DNA of 40,299 bases from Lachnospiraceae bacterium (GCA_016283755.1 JAEENO010000035.1:1-40299), one strand, 5' to 3'; shown: positions 7,181-16,256, numbered from the stretch's first letter. The notes: generated by a model from the sequence alone, not told the origin. A program made the numbers and translations.

Positions 7181-7723
7181 CTACTGATATTGTTTGCTGT
7201 CAACTCTTTTAATTACTTTAATAAGATTCGGCACGATAAATGAATAGATTAAAATCTTCGCTACCATAATAAGTAATCTTACGGCAAGATTGCCTAATAT
7301 TATTCCCGGATAAAACCAGCCTTCGATATTACTAGCAACATAAAGACCTAAACTGTTAAACGCCGTTACTATTACTTCACTAACAGTAATAATCCAGAAA
7401 TAATCGATCATCGAATAAGTATATCTCTTCTTCATTGCGATTAAACCAACCACAAGTCCCGAAATAAGATACGGCAATATCCATAAAGGTGTTGTCACCG
7501 TAATCGGATATCCCGAACACTGCGTAATTGCAAGACCGATACCGCCTACTGCCATTCCGGCAAGGGGTCCGTACAATAAAGCTGCAATTAAAACCGGCAA
7601 TCCTTCAAAAGATACCTTAACAGACTGGAAATCAGTGATACGTGCCAGGTAACCAAGCACTACGCATACTGCGGCAAGCATACCGCATAATGCAAGCATT
7701 CTTACATCAAACTTCTTTTTCAT
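7181..7723 (-). CDS. folT: ECF transporter S component, folate-type (FolT)
   Basis: 180 residues with five to six hydrophobic segments, typical of ECF S components. Features include the N-terminal ALCGMLAAVCVVLGYLAR helix, SVKVSFEGLPVLIAALLYGP and the glycine-rich GPLAGMAVGGIGLAI. It should bind folate or a tetrahydrofolate and dock to a shared EcfAA'T module, not present here. Start chosen at 7723 (MKKKFDVRM), because AAAGGAG ends 8 nt upstream; the frame is open for 52 further codons, but those overlap a recognisable THF riboswitch and are not protein-like. Folate specificity rests on the riboswitch as much as on the protein. First gene of an operon that continues into the TlpA-like thioredoxin. 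Confidence 0.88.
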   Translation of the reverse strand: MKKKFDVRMLALCGMLAAVCVVLGYLARITDFQSVKVSFEGLPVLIAALLYGPLAGMAVGGIGLAITQCSGYPITVTTPLWILPYLISGLVVGLIAMKKRYTYSMIDYFWIITVSEVIVTAFNSLGLYVASNIEGWFYPGIILGNLAVRLLIMVAKILIYSFIVPNLIKVIKRVDSKQYQ

Positions 7724-7731
7724 TAAAAAAA

Positions 7732-7783
7732 CTCCTTTCGTGGCATGCCACGTAAAGAAGTTTACACTTACACTTTCGTGGCA
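7732..7783 (-). promoter_or_regulatory. Riboswitch expression platform hiding the folT ribosome site
   Basis: TGCCACGAAAG occurs twice (7773-7783 and 7735-7745); the second copy runs into the ribosome site AAAGGAG (7732-7738). Between them CTTTACGTGGCA (7746-7757) can pair with the first copy (7 + 4 bp around a bulged A), leaving the site free, or with the second (CGTGG/CCACG plus CTTT/AAAG), hiding it. The first copy overlaps the CTGCC closing strand of the aptamer, so ligand binding should favour the hidden state. Translational OFF switch. Confidence 0.75.
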
Positions 7784-7874
7784 GTGGAATGCGGATACGA
7801 CACCGCGGATTATTCCTTCGTTCAATGGCGACTTCCCATCCATTGACACTTGACGCGTCGTTCCTACTCTGTCC
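7780..7874 (-). promoter_or_regulatory. THF (tetrahydrofolate) riboswitch aptamer
   Basis: On the minus strand the conserved THF-I features are readable: GAGTAGG, CGCGTCAAGTGTC, the hairpin CAATGG/CCATTG around ATGGGAAGTCG, ACGAAGGA, CCGCGGTGTCG and TATCCGCAT. ACGAC pairs with GTCGT as an inner helix, and GG-CAG (7869-7874, one bulged A) pairs with CTGCC (7780-7784) as the closing helix. The match to the known Eubacterium siraeum aptamer is by memory. It lies directly upstream of folT. Confidence 0.9.
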
Positions 7875-7936
7875 ATCAATATTATTCTACATTAGTAGAT
7901 AATAACACCAATTAAGATAAAATGCTATAGTTTTAT

Positions 7937-7970
7937 AAAAAAAGACCGTCGCTTTTATAAAGCGACGGTC
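7937..7970 (-). terminator. Terminator of the opp operon
   Basis: On the minus strand GACCGTCGCTTTA and its complement form a long stem (7944-7970) followed by seven T. It lies 7 nt past the DUF3899-like gene and upstream of the THF riboswitch. Confidence 0.9.
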
Positions 7971-7976
7971 CTATGA

Positions 7977-8411
7977 TTATATTGAATAGTATAAACGTAG
8001 AAAAATAAGTGAAATCGCAAGATTAATAGCACCCACAATCAATGCGTTCCATTTACCGGCTCTCTTCGACTTAGCGTCTATCTTTGCTTCCTCTTCAGCC
8101 TTAAATGCTATATAATCAATCTTTTTAAATCTACCTAAAAAGAACTGCGCATACATCTGGGCTGCCTGCTTAAATACATACTTAACACCGATAAACGTTC
8201 CCGCCATAGATATAAGTATTAAAGCACCAAATCCGAGGAAGATTACGCCTACTGCAAAGAATGCATTGCTTAGCATCGCATAAGTATCTTTAATCGCCGT
8301 ACCATGATAATCTTTCTGATACGTATAGAAAAAGTATACCGCTGCAAGTGATACTACCAGGGTTATAATAAATCCTATTATACTGCTCTTATTTCTTTTG
8401 AAAAAATCCAT
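7977..8411 (-). CDS. Small membrane protein, DUF3899-like
   Basis: 144 residues with three hydrophobic segments: about 10-30, 47-70 (FFAVGVIFLGFGALILISMA) and 120-142 (WNALIVGAINLAISLIFL). Between the second and third lies a cytoplasmic, lysine-rich stretch. The arrangement and the phrase LSNAFFAVG followed by a glycine-rich helix fit DUF3899, a Firmicutes family of unknown function; the family call is from memory. The ATG shares one base with the oppF stop (TAATG), so it is translated with the oligopeptide transporter. Could be an accessory to that transporter or a passenger gene. No catalytic motif is visible. Confidence 0.75.
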   Translation of the reverse strand: MDFFKRNKSSIIGFIITLVVSLAAVYFFYTYQKDYHGTAIKDTYAMLSNAFFAVGVIFLGFGALILISMAGTFIGVKYVFKQAAQMYAQFFLGRFKKIDYIAFKAEEEAKIDAKSKRAGKWNALIVGAINLAISLIFLRLYYSI

Positions 8412-9634
8412 TATTTCTCCAATTCAGCCTTCATAGCTTCAAACTCAGCTGTATTGCAGCTTACGAAGTGTCCCGGAGATACTTCTCTTAATGTCGGTCC
8501 TTCTACTGAATAGTCATGAGCCTCAGCAGGCTTATAAGTTATACGCTTTCTTCTCTTCTCGTACTGAGGATCAGCAAGCGGAATAGCAGAAAGTAATGAC
8601 TTTGTATACGGATGGAACGGATGTGCAAATAAATCATCCGAATCAGCAATCTCTACTACCTTACCAAAGTACATAACCATGATACGATTAGAGAAATACT
8701 TAACTACCGATAAGTCATGGGCGATGAACATAATTGTAAGTCCCATCTCTTCTCTAAGGTCATTAAGAAGGTTAATAACCTGTGCCTGAATAGAAACGTC
8801 AAGAGCAGATACAGGCTCGTCGGCAATAATAAGTTCCGGATTCATAACAATTGCTCTCGCAATACCGATACGTTGTCTCTGTCCACCGGAGAACTCGTGA
8901 GGATAACGTCCTGCATGCTCACGTACAAGACCTACCTTCTCAAGCATCTCATATACTCTCTCGTCGATATACTTCTCGTCCTTAATTCCCTGGATTCTAA
9001 GGCCTTCAGCGATAATCTCTCTGATTGTCATACGAGGATCAAGGGATGCAATAGGATCCTGGAAGATCATCTGCATCTTGGTAACAACGTTCTCTTTGGA
9101 AACTTCATCAAGCTTCTTGCTTAATTCCTTCCTAAGTTCGGACTTCTCGCTCTCAGATACAGCAGATGCGATCTTCGCGTTATATTCCTCTCTTAATTCC
9201 GCAGATACACGCTCACGATACTTTCTTACACAGTTCTTGGTATCGTCCTTAGCTTTCTTAATCTCTTCCTTCTGCTCTGCGATAAACTTCTTTAAATGTT
9301 CTTTTTCTTTTGCAACTTCATCGGACTTGCCTGCAGCCTGTAACTGAGCGATACGCTCCTTAGATGCTGCAGTCTCTTCCTTAATAGCATCGGTATACAT
9401 ACGTGTACCTGCTACAATTCTCTGGCCCTTAAAATATACATTACCTGATGTTGCCGGGAACAACTTGATAATTGAACGACCTGTTGTAGTCTTGCCACAA
9501 CCTGACTCGCCTACTATACCAAGAACTTCTCCCTTCTTCAATGAGAAGCTGACATCATCAACTGCTTTGAAGTCATACTTACCGAAGTACTGCTTAAGGT
9601 GCTGTACCTCTAAGATGTTTTCATTATTTCCCAT
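8411..9634 (-). CDS. oppF: Oligopeptide ABC transporter ATPase OppF, with coiled-coil insertion
   Basis: 407 residues against about 310-330 in the family. Walker [10 protein letters not shown] spans 42-50, Q-loop [12 protein letters not shown] near 189-200, signature [10 protein letters not shown], Walker [13 protein letters not shown], switch H in FIAHDLSV, and the C-terminal Opp/Dpp tail. Residues about 78-185, between Walker A and the Q-loop, are an extra lysine- and glutamate-rich helical stretch, probably a coiled coil, with AEE/KKE repeats. It replaces the short loop after the FKGQRI strand. The reading frame is unbroken across it. The start lies 2 nt after the oppD stop. Energises peptide import together with OppD. 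Confidence 0.92.
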   Translation of the reverse strand: MGNNENILEVQHLKQYFGKYDFKAVDDVSFSLKKGEVLGIVGESGCGKTTTGRSIIKLFPATSGNVYFKGQRIVAGTRMYTDAIKEETAASKERIAQLQAAGKSDEVAKEKEHLKKFIAEQKEEIKKAKDDTKNCVRKYRERVSAELREEYNAKIASAVSESEKSELRKELSKKLDEVSKENVVTKMQMIFQDPIASLDPRMTIREIIAEGLRIQGIKDEKYIDERVYEMLEKVGLVREHAGRYPHEFSGGQRQRIGIARAIVMNPELIIADEPVSALDVSIQAQVINLLNDLREEMGLTIMFIAHDLSVVKYFSNRIMVMYFGKVVEIADSDDLFAHPFHPYTKSLLSAIPLADPQYEKRRKRITYKPAEAHDYSVEGPTLREVSPGHFVSCNTAEFEAMKAELEK

Positions 9635-9636
9635 GA

Positions 9637-11298
9637 TTATGCCTTAGCCCCCATTTCTTTCATTCTTTCGATACGATCTGTGATTACCTTCGGTACATCA
9701 ACCTTCGGTGCATCCGGATGTAATAACCAAGTAGCTGCATAATGTGTGTCAGATACTTTGAAGAACGGCGGCTGCTTCTCGTAATCAATCTTTAATGCAT
9801 ACTTATTACGATCTGCAAATGCATCACCTACAGGCGGATAAATCATGTTAGGCGGTGTACCAGGGATTGCTTCAAGCTTCTCCTTGGTATCAAGTGATGG
9901 CATTGAAGAAAGTAATGCCCATGTGTACGGATGCTTCGGCTCATAGAAGATTTCCTCTACAGTACCATACTCAACTATCTTACCTGCATACATAACTGCA
10001 ACCTTGTCTGCCATATTAGCAACAACGCCCAAGTCATGTGTAATGAATAATACAGAAATATTCTTCTTAGCCTTAACGTCATTAATAAGCTCAAGAATCT
10101 GAGACTGAATTGTAACGTCAAGCGCTGTTGTCGGCTCGTCGCAAATAAGAATTCTAGGGTTAGCTGCAATTGCAATCGCAATAACGATACGCTGTCTCAT
10201 ACCACCGGAGAACTCATGAGGGAACTGATCGAATCTCTTCTCAGCTTCCTTGATTCCAACATCGCCCATAATCTTAATTGCCATTTCCTTAGCTTCAGCC
10301 TTGGTAATGACTCTGTCTCTTTCTTCTTCTAACTTCTTAAGGTGCTCAAGCATACGCTTAGCTTCCTCATTGTAATCAACGGTAATCTTACCTGACAACT
10401 CATCTTCATAACTTGTAATTAACGAATTAATGCAACGAAGTATGTTCTCCTTAGTAATTCCCATATCTACAAGATTTGCAGGAACTACCTTAGGAGCGAT
10501 CTTATTCTTAGCAATCTTCTCCTCATACTTTGCAGTTTCCTTGGCTACACGAGCCTCTTCCTTAGGATTTCTATGGAGTCCGAGGAAATAACGATCTGTA
10601 TTAACGTTTATAGATGTTCTGAATGTATATGCGAAGCTGTTCTTATTAAGAGAAACTCTGTCTATAGAGTCTTCAACAACCTTAATAAGGTGTTTGTTAG
10701 CTGCCTTAACTTCGTTCTTAACAAGTACTTCCTTTTCATATGTAGGAAGATTCTTCTTTAATTCATCAACTACAGTCTGCTTAGCAGCAATCTTCTCATC
10801 ATTTGCAGCCTTTAATGCCTTAGCGACATTCTCCTGAGTTAATGCTGTATCGTTGCAACCTGCAGCGCGCATATACTTCTCAAGATTAGCATGATAGAAC
10901 TTAAGATCCTTCTTGGCATACTTCTTTCTTGCCTTATTATTAAGAAGTGTAGCTTCTGTCATCTGCTTACCGATTGTCATAATCGGGTCGAGTGAAGATA
11001 ACGGATCCTGGAAGATCATGGAAATCTCATTACCACGAACCTTATTGAATTCCTCTTCGCTGTACTTTAAGAGATCTTCACCATTGTAGATAATCTCTCC
11101 GCCTTCATGAATTGTGTTAGCAGCATTAATACCTAAAATAGACTTAGCTGTAACAGACTTTCCGGAACCGGACTCACCTACAATAGCAAGTGTCTCGCCT
11201 TCATATAAATCAAATGAAATATCACGTACTGCCTTCACGGTACCACCGTTAGTACGGAAGGACACACGTAAATTCTTAACCTCTAATATTTTTCCCAT
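9637..11298 (-). CDS. oppD: Oligopeptide ABC transporter ATPase OppD, with ~210-residue insertion
   Basis: 553 residues against about 320-350 in the family. Walker A GESGSGKSV spans 41-49, Q-loop MIFQDPLSSLDP near 94-105, signature FSGGMRQRI near 363-371, Walker B ILICDEPTTALD, switch H in FITHDLGV. The insertion, residues about 119-330, lies after the Q-loop and before the signature, in the helical subdomain; it is rich in Lys, Glu and Ala and predicted helical. The Opp/Dpp C-terminal tail with PGTPPNMIYPP is present but lacks the usual cluster of cysteines. AGGAGG precedes ATG. All catalytic motifs are intact, so it should be functional. Confidence 0.92.
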   Translation of the reverse strand: MGKILEVKNLRVSFRTNGGTVKAVRDISFDLYEGETLAIVGESGSGKSVTAKSILGINAANTIHEGGEIIYNGEDLLKYSEEEFNKVRGNEISMIFQDPLSSLDPIMTIGKQMTEATLLNNKARKKYAKKDLKFYHANLEKYMRAAGCNDTALTQENVAKALKAANDEKIAAKQTVVDELKKNLPTYEKEVLVKNEVKAANKHLIKVVEDSIDRVSLNKNSFAYTFRTSINVNTDRYFLGLHRNPKEEARVAKETAKYEEKIAKNKIAPKVVPANLVDMGITKENILRCINSLITSYEDELSGKITVDYNEEAKRMLEHLKKLEEERDRVITKAEAKEMAIKIMGDVGIKEAEKRFDQFPHEFSGGMRQRIVIAIAIAANPRILICDEPTTALDVTIQSQILELINDVKAKKNISVLFITHDLGVVANMADKVAVMYAGKIVEYGTVEEIFYEPKHPYTWALLSSMPSLDTKEKLEAIPGTPPNMIYPPVGDAFADRNKYALKIDYEKQPPFFKVSDTHYAATWLLHPDAPKVDVPKVITDRIERMKEMGAKA

Positions 11299-11311
11299 GA
11301 TATCCTCCTAA

Positions 11312-12799
11312 TTAATTAGAACCACGAAGTGCAGGGTTGAATGCATCACGTAAACCATTACCAAAGATGTTGAAGCAAACCAACAAGATGGAAATGAATA
11401 TTGCCGGGAAGAACAAGCAATGAGGATATGTCGTCAATGTTGTCTGTCCGTTAGCAAGGATTGCACCAACAGATGTCAAATGCTTGGAGTTAAGGTTAAC
11501 GATTCCAAGGAATGACATACTGGACTCGGTGAAGATAACACCCGGGATTGAAAGGATTGTAGATGTAATAATAAAACCGGATGCGTTAGGTAAAATATGG
11601 CGGAAGATAAGTCTTCTATCCTTCGCTCCTAATGTACGGGATGCCATTACATACTCCATTCCTTTAAATCTATAGAACTGAGCTCTTACTGTACCGGATA
11701 TACCCATCCAGCCGAATACTACAAGAGTTACCCAGAATACGAATAATCCGCCCATCTTTCTTGCAAAGTAAATCTGTGCCAAAGTAATAAATACGATGGA
11801 AGGAACTTCGGATATAATCTCCTTAATTCTTTCAACCAAAAGGTCGAACCAACCGCCGTAGTAGCCTTCACAAGCACCGATAATAATACCGATAATAAGG
11901 TCGATAATAGCAGATGTTATAGAAATAAGGAATGATAATCTTGCACCGGACGCAAGACGTGTAAAGATATCATAACCATACTCATCTGCACCAAACCAGA
12001 AGCAAGCTGTCTTGCCCTTGGTATAATAATACCAATCGCTGTAAAGTACTCTTGCAAGATACTGGTTACCACCCTGAGTTGGCTTAAAGTACTTATAACC
12101 ATCACCATAAGAATAAGGTGTTGTGCCATCATCCTTAAGGAATATATCAATAAGCTGTCCGTTGGCATCTCTTTCAGCAACACCCTTGGCATTAGTCTTA
12201 AACCAAGCGTTAGGATCATCTGAATACGGCTGACATGTAATCTGACTTCTGTCAATCAACGGATAGAATAACTGAATTCCTGTCTCCTGCTCATACTTAC
12301 GTGCGGCTTCAACCTGATCGGTTGAAAGAAGAAGTTCATAGAATCCTCTTCTTGCGTAAGTATCAACTTTTACCTTATATAATGTTGCTTCTCTGTTGGC
12401 AACAATACCGATTCTGGAACCCAAATCTTCTCTAACAGCACCCGGAATAGCAGTAAGATAATCATATGTCGCCTGGTTATATTCCTTGGTTGTACATCCG
12501 TTCCAGAATCCAAGATCAATCTTATCACTCATCTTAGGAAGAACGTACTGATAATAACCATCCTTTTCATCAAGAGAATAGTTGGAAATCATCGGTCCAA
12601 AAATAGCATATAAAAGAAGAATCAAAAGAATGATTGCGCATATTACAGAACCACGGTTCTGTGAAAATCTAATCAATGCATCCTGGAAGAAGCCTATTGG
12701 CCTTGTCTCAAGCTTCTTATCATAGATTTTATCGTTTAACTGGACGAACTCAAACTTCTCAGCAGGAATTCTCTCCATATTATTCTCATTAGTAATCAT
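11312..12799 (-). CDS. oppC: Oligopeptide ABC transporter permease OppC, with large extracytoplasmic insertion
   Basis: 495 residues against about 300 in the family. TM1 is near 50-71 (SVICAIILLILLLYAIFG). Residues about 80-262 are an added, tyrosine- and aspartate-rich soluble region that should lie outside the cell. It is followed by the conserved FWFGADEYGYDIFTRLASGAR, the family's normal post-TM1 segment, then five membrane helices with the EAA loop RTLGAKDRRLIFRHILPN. Start chosen at 12799 (MITNENNME), which has GGGAGG upstream and overlaps the oppB end by 11 nt; a 15-codon longer frame lacks a ribosome site. Works with OppB as the membrane pore. Confidence 0.9.
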   Translation of the reverse strand: MITNENNMERIPAEKFEFVQLNDKIYDKKLETRPIGFFQDALIRFSQNRGSVICAIILLILLLYAIFGPMISNYSLDEKDGYYQYVLPKMSDKIDLGFWNGCTTKEYNQATYDYLTAIPGAVREDLGSRIGIVANREATLYKVKVDTYARRGFYELLLSTDQVEAARKYEQETGIQLFYPLIDRSQITCQPYSDDPNAWFKTNAKGVAERDANGQLIDIFLKDDGTTPYSYGDGYKYFKPTQGGNQYLARVLYSDWYYYTKGKTACFWFGADEYGYDIFTRLASGARLSFLISITSAIIDLIIGIIIGACEGYYGGWFDLLVERIKEIISEVPSIVFITLAQIYFARKMGGLFVFWVTLVVFGWMGISGTVRAQFYRFKGMEYVMASRTLGAKDRRLIFRHILPNASGFIITSTILSIPGVIFTESSMSFLGIVNLNSKHLTSVGAILANGQTTLTTYPHCLFFPAIFISILLVCFNIFGNGLRDAFNPALRGSN

Positions 12800-13757
12800 T
12801 AGTCTTGCCACCTCCCATACGGATTCTAGGATCGATAAGACCATAACTCATATCTGCCAAAATTCCGCCGAACAAACCTATAACAACCCAGAACATTGAT
12901 AAGCACATGAATACATCATAGTCTTTCTTATTAAGCGCAGTTATATATACGCCACCGATTCCCGGTACCGAGAAAATCCTCTCAATCAAGATTGAACCAC
13001 CGAGGATTCCGATAAATCCCCAAAGGAAATGAGGAACAATCGGAATAATTGAGTTACGGAACGCATGCCTAAATGTAGCCTGCCATCTCGTAAGTCCCTT
13101 TGTTCTTGCAAGTAACATATAATCTGCTGTTAATACCTCAGAAAGCTCCGCACGGATAAGACGCATGTAAGATGCTATCGGTCCGAATGACAAAGCAAGA
13201 ATCGGCATAATTGCGGAATGGAACATCTCCCATGAGAAGAAGTCAAATCCGCTCTTTAATACAAGTGGACATAAGCCAAGCTTAAATCCAACGAAATACT
13301 GTAAAAGGAATGCATATACGAATGAAGGAACAGAGATAAATATCATAATAAATACATTAATAACCTGGTCCTGCCATTTATTCTTGAATATAGCAGCCAT
13401 CATACCGAAGAAAATACCAAGCGGTATTGATATAGCTTCTGCAAATACATTAATATAAACTGTAAACGGAACCTTAGATACAAGGTACTCTGTAACAGGC
13501 TGGAGGAATGTTCCGACTGTTGTACAGAATCCCCAGTTAAATTCCGTAAATACTCTCTTTAAGAAAATCAAATACTGTGTCCATATCGGATCATAGTATC
13601 CCCAAGCTCTACGCATTTCAACAAGTGCTCTACCCTGACCACCCATTCCGTCCGGAACCGGGTTCGGGAGCATCTTAACGAGTACGAAGAGCATTGTCAT
13701 AATTATAAACATGCTGACGATTGCGAGTCCAATACGTCTCATTATATATCTAAACAT
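12789..13757 (-). CDS. oppB: Oligopeptide ABC transporter permease OppB
   Basis: 322 residues, normal family size, with six predicted membrane segments, the first at 12-32. The EAA loop is VLTADYMLLARTKGLTRWQ, coupling to the ATPases, and the C-terminal FSVPGIGG motif is present. Start chosen at 13757 (MFRYIMRRIG) because GGGAGAAG lies just upstream; a frame 41 codons longer covers the hairpin at 13856-13877 and is not protein-like. Unlike OppA, C, D and F in this operon, it has no insertion. Confidence 0.93.
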   Translation of the reverse strand: MFRYIMRRIGLAIVSMFIIMTMLFVLVKMLPNPVPDGMGGQGRALVEMRRAWGYYDPIWTQYLIFLKRVFTEFNWGFCTTVGTFLQPVTEYLVSKVPFTVYINVFAEAISIPLGIFFGMMAAIFKNKWQDQVINVFIMIFISVPSFVYAFLLQYFVGFKLGLCPLVLKSGFDFFSWEMFHSAIMPILALSFGPIASYMRLIRAELSEVLTADYMLLARTKGLTRWQATFRHAFRNSIIPIVPHFLWGFIGILGGSILIERIFSVPGIGGVYITALNKKDYDVFMCLSMFWVVIGLFGGILADMSYGLIDPRIRMGGGKTNDY

Positions 13758-13855
13758 TTGTCTTCTCCCATCAATAAATATATCATTACGACCAGAAGTT
13801 CTTCCGGATATATATCCTATCTTATATCCTATTAAAACACAAAATTCGCAGGTGA

Positions 13856-13877
13856 TGCGGCTGCTTACGCAGCCGCA
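13856..13877 (-). other. Stem-loop between oppA and oppB
   Basis: A perfect 9-bp stem TGCGGCTGC/GCAGCCGCA closed by the tetraloop GTAA (GNRA type) on the minus strand. There is no T-run after it, so it is more likely an mRNA-stabilising 3' barrier that raises oppA levels than a true terminator. Confidence 0.7.
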
Positions 13878-13922
13878 CATCTGCTATTAAATAAAAATTT
13901 ACAAATTATTAATTACAAGAAT

Positions 13923-16256
13923 TTACTTGTATGATAATTCGTTGCCCTGCTCCTTGCAGTAAGCTTCCCACTCAGCATCATCCATTGTGTACTTGAAATC
14001 TCTAGCAAATGAACCCCAATTGATAAGCTGGTTGATCCAGTGATCTGTAGGAAGGATGATTCTCTGTGATACCATTTCTGCAGATGTGTAAGCTGCAACA
14101 GGTGCGATGTGGTAGTTAAGAAGAAGTGCCTTCTCAACGCCTGCCATGATCTGAAGTCTTACTTCCGGATCTGCGTCAGAATAGATACCGTTACATAATT
14201 CATCATACCAAGCGTTAACTGACTGAGTCTTTGTCTCGCCATTAACTGTAATTGTAGCCTCATAGTGCATATAATCGAAACCGTACTCATTGCTTGTATC
14301 TGTACAATATACCTCAAGCATTGTGAATGGGTTCATTGCTGCACCACCCCAGTTCTCACGGATAAGGTCGCAAAGACCGGCCTTAGCTGAATTGTAGTAA
14401 TCCTTATCTTCAACGAGGTTGAACTTAATTCTGTTCTCAAGAGATGTTCCCTCAGCTGCCTTTAACATAGCTGCTTCACAGAAGTCTACGAATCTCTGAT
14501 ATGTAGCGTCTGTACCATAGATATGATAGTTAACTTCTACTACATCATCATCATCGATGTTGCCGTCTGCATAACACTTATCATAAGCTGCCTGAAGTAA
14601 CTGTCTGGCTTCGTCAACATTGTAACCTGTTAACTCATCGATACTAGCTGCATCATATACTTCGCAAAGTGTCTTCTTAGCAGGCTCTGATGAACGATAT
14701 GATGCCATTGTCTCAGGATCATATACATATAAGTTGTTAACGATACCGAATGCAGGCTGATATCCTGCTGTACATGTCTTGCAGAATGCCTGTCTGTCGA
14801 TTGCAAGTGAGAATGCCTTTCTCCACTCAAGATATGTGAAGATTGTCTTGTTAACATTCTCTTCCTCACGGCTCTTTAATACGTCGAAATCTGTGTTCCA
14901 AGCATATGTAGCAGTGTAGGATTCAGGTGTGTAAATAGTAAATTCGGATGTACCGTAATCAGGAATATCATCTGATGTTAAGCCTGTGTCATCTAACTTA
15001 CCCTGTAAGAAGAGGTTAAGTATTGTTGTGTGCTCATCAATCATCTGGTAATCAACATCAGTTGTCTGATACATACCTTCATGGTTTCCGTCTGTATAAC
15101 CGAACCACTTTTCGTTTCTTGTAAAGTGAATATGCTTACCTTCCTGGTACTCATCCATGTAATAAGGACCATAAGATGCATATGTCTCAACGCTTGTACC
15201 ATATGTAGACTTTGTAAGTCCGCCGGCATCTGTCTTGTTAGCTTCGAAGAGATCCTTCTTAATTAATGTGATATCTAATCCATATACTGAATAGAACTCT
15301 GTTAAAGCGTTGCAAGTAATCCAAACGATTGTGTAATCATCAGGAGCAAGGAATCCAACTTCTTCCCATGTACCTGCTGTTGCAGGATCATCATAGTAGA
15401 AGTAGTTAATAAGATCTTCTTCTGTCTCATTTCCCCATGCATCCGAAGATGTGAACTCGAACAACTTGTTGTAAACTTCTTCTGTAAGAGGCATAACACC
15501 TCTTCCGTCTACTAAGCTGTCGAAGTACTCAGCGATTTCAGGCTGAACATACTGTTCATACTTCTTAAGGCCGGAACCGCTTAATAATGAAAGAGCTGCG
15601 TTCCAAGCGAAGAATACCTGATGTCCGTCGATTGTATATGTTCCGTCAGCTTCCTTAACAACGTCTGCCATTGTCTTGCCTCTTCCAACTGCTTCGCCGA
15701 AAGAACCTGTTGCATATTTCTTAGCTCCTGCAAGTGCGAACTGACCGTCTGTATAGCTGTTAGAACGATAAGCCTTAGCGTTTGGATCAAGGATTGTCTG
15801 CATTGAATAGATGAAGTCTGCAGATGTAATCGGCGTTCCGTCATTCCAGCAAGCATCCTGACGAAGAGTAACCTTCCAAGCGCGTCCCTGTGTGCAATCT
15901 GCAGGGATTCCATACTGGCCTGCGTACTCTGTTGTTACGTCCTCAGGTAATGCTGTTGCCATCTCAGGAACATATGCCCACTCTGTTGATGAATCGAAAT
16001 CGATTCTCCAGTCATAAAGACTTGATGAGCAAAGGCCCATACAAGTGCTCTCATTGTTTAACTGCCAATCACACGGGTTTAATGTGTTGATTGTACCCGT
16101 TGTGCTGAAGTATGTGTACTTCTTACCGGCATCGTTGCTGCCGGAATCGCTGGCGTTGCTGCCGCTTCCGCCGTCTGATGTCTTCTTATCGCCACAAGCT
16201 ACTAATGAAAGTACCATTGCTGCTACAAGAAGAATCGCTACAAGTTTCTTCTTCAT
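13923..16256 (-). CDS. oppA: Oligopeptide-binding lipoprotein OppA, enlarged
   Basis: 777 residues, about 200 more than the usual 540-600 of cluster C solute-binding proteins. Signal peptide MKKKLVAILLVAAMVLSLVA with lipid cysteine C21 and a Gly/Ser/Asp linker. The family pattern is seen at FSTTGTINTLNPCDW, WKVTLRQDACWNDGTPITSADF and YLEWRKAFSLAIDRQAFC. Binds peptides outside the cell and hands them to OppBC. Start chosen at 16256 after AAGGAGGAAG; an 11-codon longer frame covers the ribosome site. First gene of the opp operon under the promoter at 16355-16383. The extra length probably matches the enlarged OppC ectodomain, but I cannot place the added segments exactly. Confidence 0.92.
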   Translation of the reverse strand: MKKKLVAILLVAAMVLSLVACGDKKTSDGGSGSNASDSGSNDAGKKYTYFSTTGTINTLNPCDWQLNNESTCMGLCSSSLYDWRIDFDSSTEWAYVPEMATALPEDVTTEYAGQYGIPADCTQGRAWKVTLRQDACWNDGTPITSADFIYSMQTILDPNAKAYRSNSYTDGQFALAGAKKYATGSFGEAVGRGKTMADVVKEADGTYTIDGHQVFFAWNAALSLLSGSGLKKYEQYVQPEIAEYFDSLVDGRGVMPLTEEVYNKLFEFTSSDAWGNETEEDLINYFYYDDPATAGTWEEVGFLAPDDYTIVWITCNALTEFYSVYGLDITLIKKDLFEANKTDAGGLTKSTYGTSVETYASYGPYYMDEYQEGKHIHFTRNEKWFGYTDGNHEGMYQTTDVDYQMIDEHTTILNLFLQGKLDDTGLTSDDIPDYGTSEFTIYTPESYTATYAWNTDFDVLKSREEENVNKTIFTYLEWRKAFSLAIDRQAFCKTCTAGYQPAFGIVNNLYVYDPETMASYRSSEPAKKTLCEVYDAASIDELTGYNVDEARQLLQAAYDKCYADGNIDDDDVVEVNYHIYGTDATYQRFVDFCEAAMLKAAEGTSLENRIKFNLVEDKDYYNSAKAGLCDLIRENWGGAAMNPFTMLEVYCTDTSNEYGFDYMHYEATITVNGETKTQSVNAWYDELCNGIYSDADPEVRLQIMAGVEKALLLNYHIAPVAAYTSAEMVSQRIILPTDHWINQLINWGSFARDFKYTMDDAEWEAYCKEQGNELSYK

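Noticed and set aside
7724-7879. 52-codon N-terminal extension of FolT
   Set aside because: It lies on the THF riboswitch and its expression platform; the ribosome site AAAGGAG is placed for the ATG at 7723.
8717-9347. Plus-strand frames inside oppF
   Set aside because: Complement of the coiled-coil insertion; codon-bias shadow of a real gene with intact ATPase motifs on the other strand.
9637-11298. OppD insertion as a sign of frameshift or fusion of two genes
   Set aside because: One continuous frame with all ATPase motifs in order on both sides of the insertion, and a similar class of insertion in OppF.
13856-13877. Rho-independent terminator after oppA
   Set aside because: Strong stem but no T-run on the minus strand; treated as a stability hairpin.
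13758-13880. 41-codon N-terminal extension of OppB
   Set aside because: Covers the oppA-oppB stem-loop and has no ribosome site; the ATG at 13757 has GGGAGAAG.
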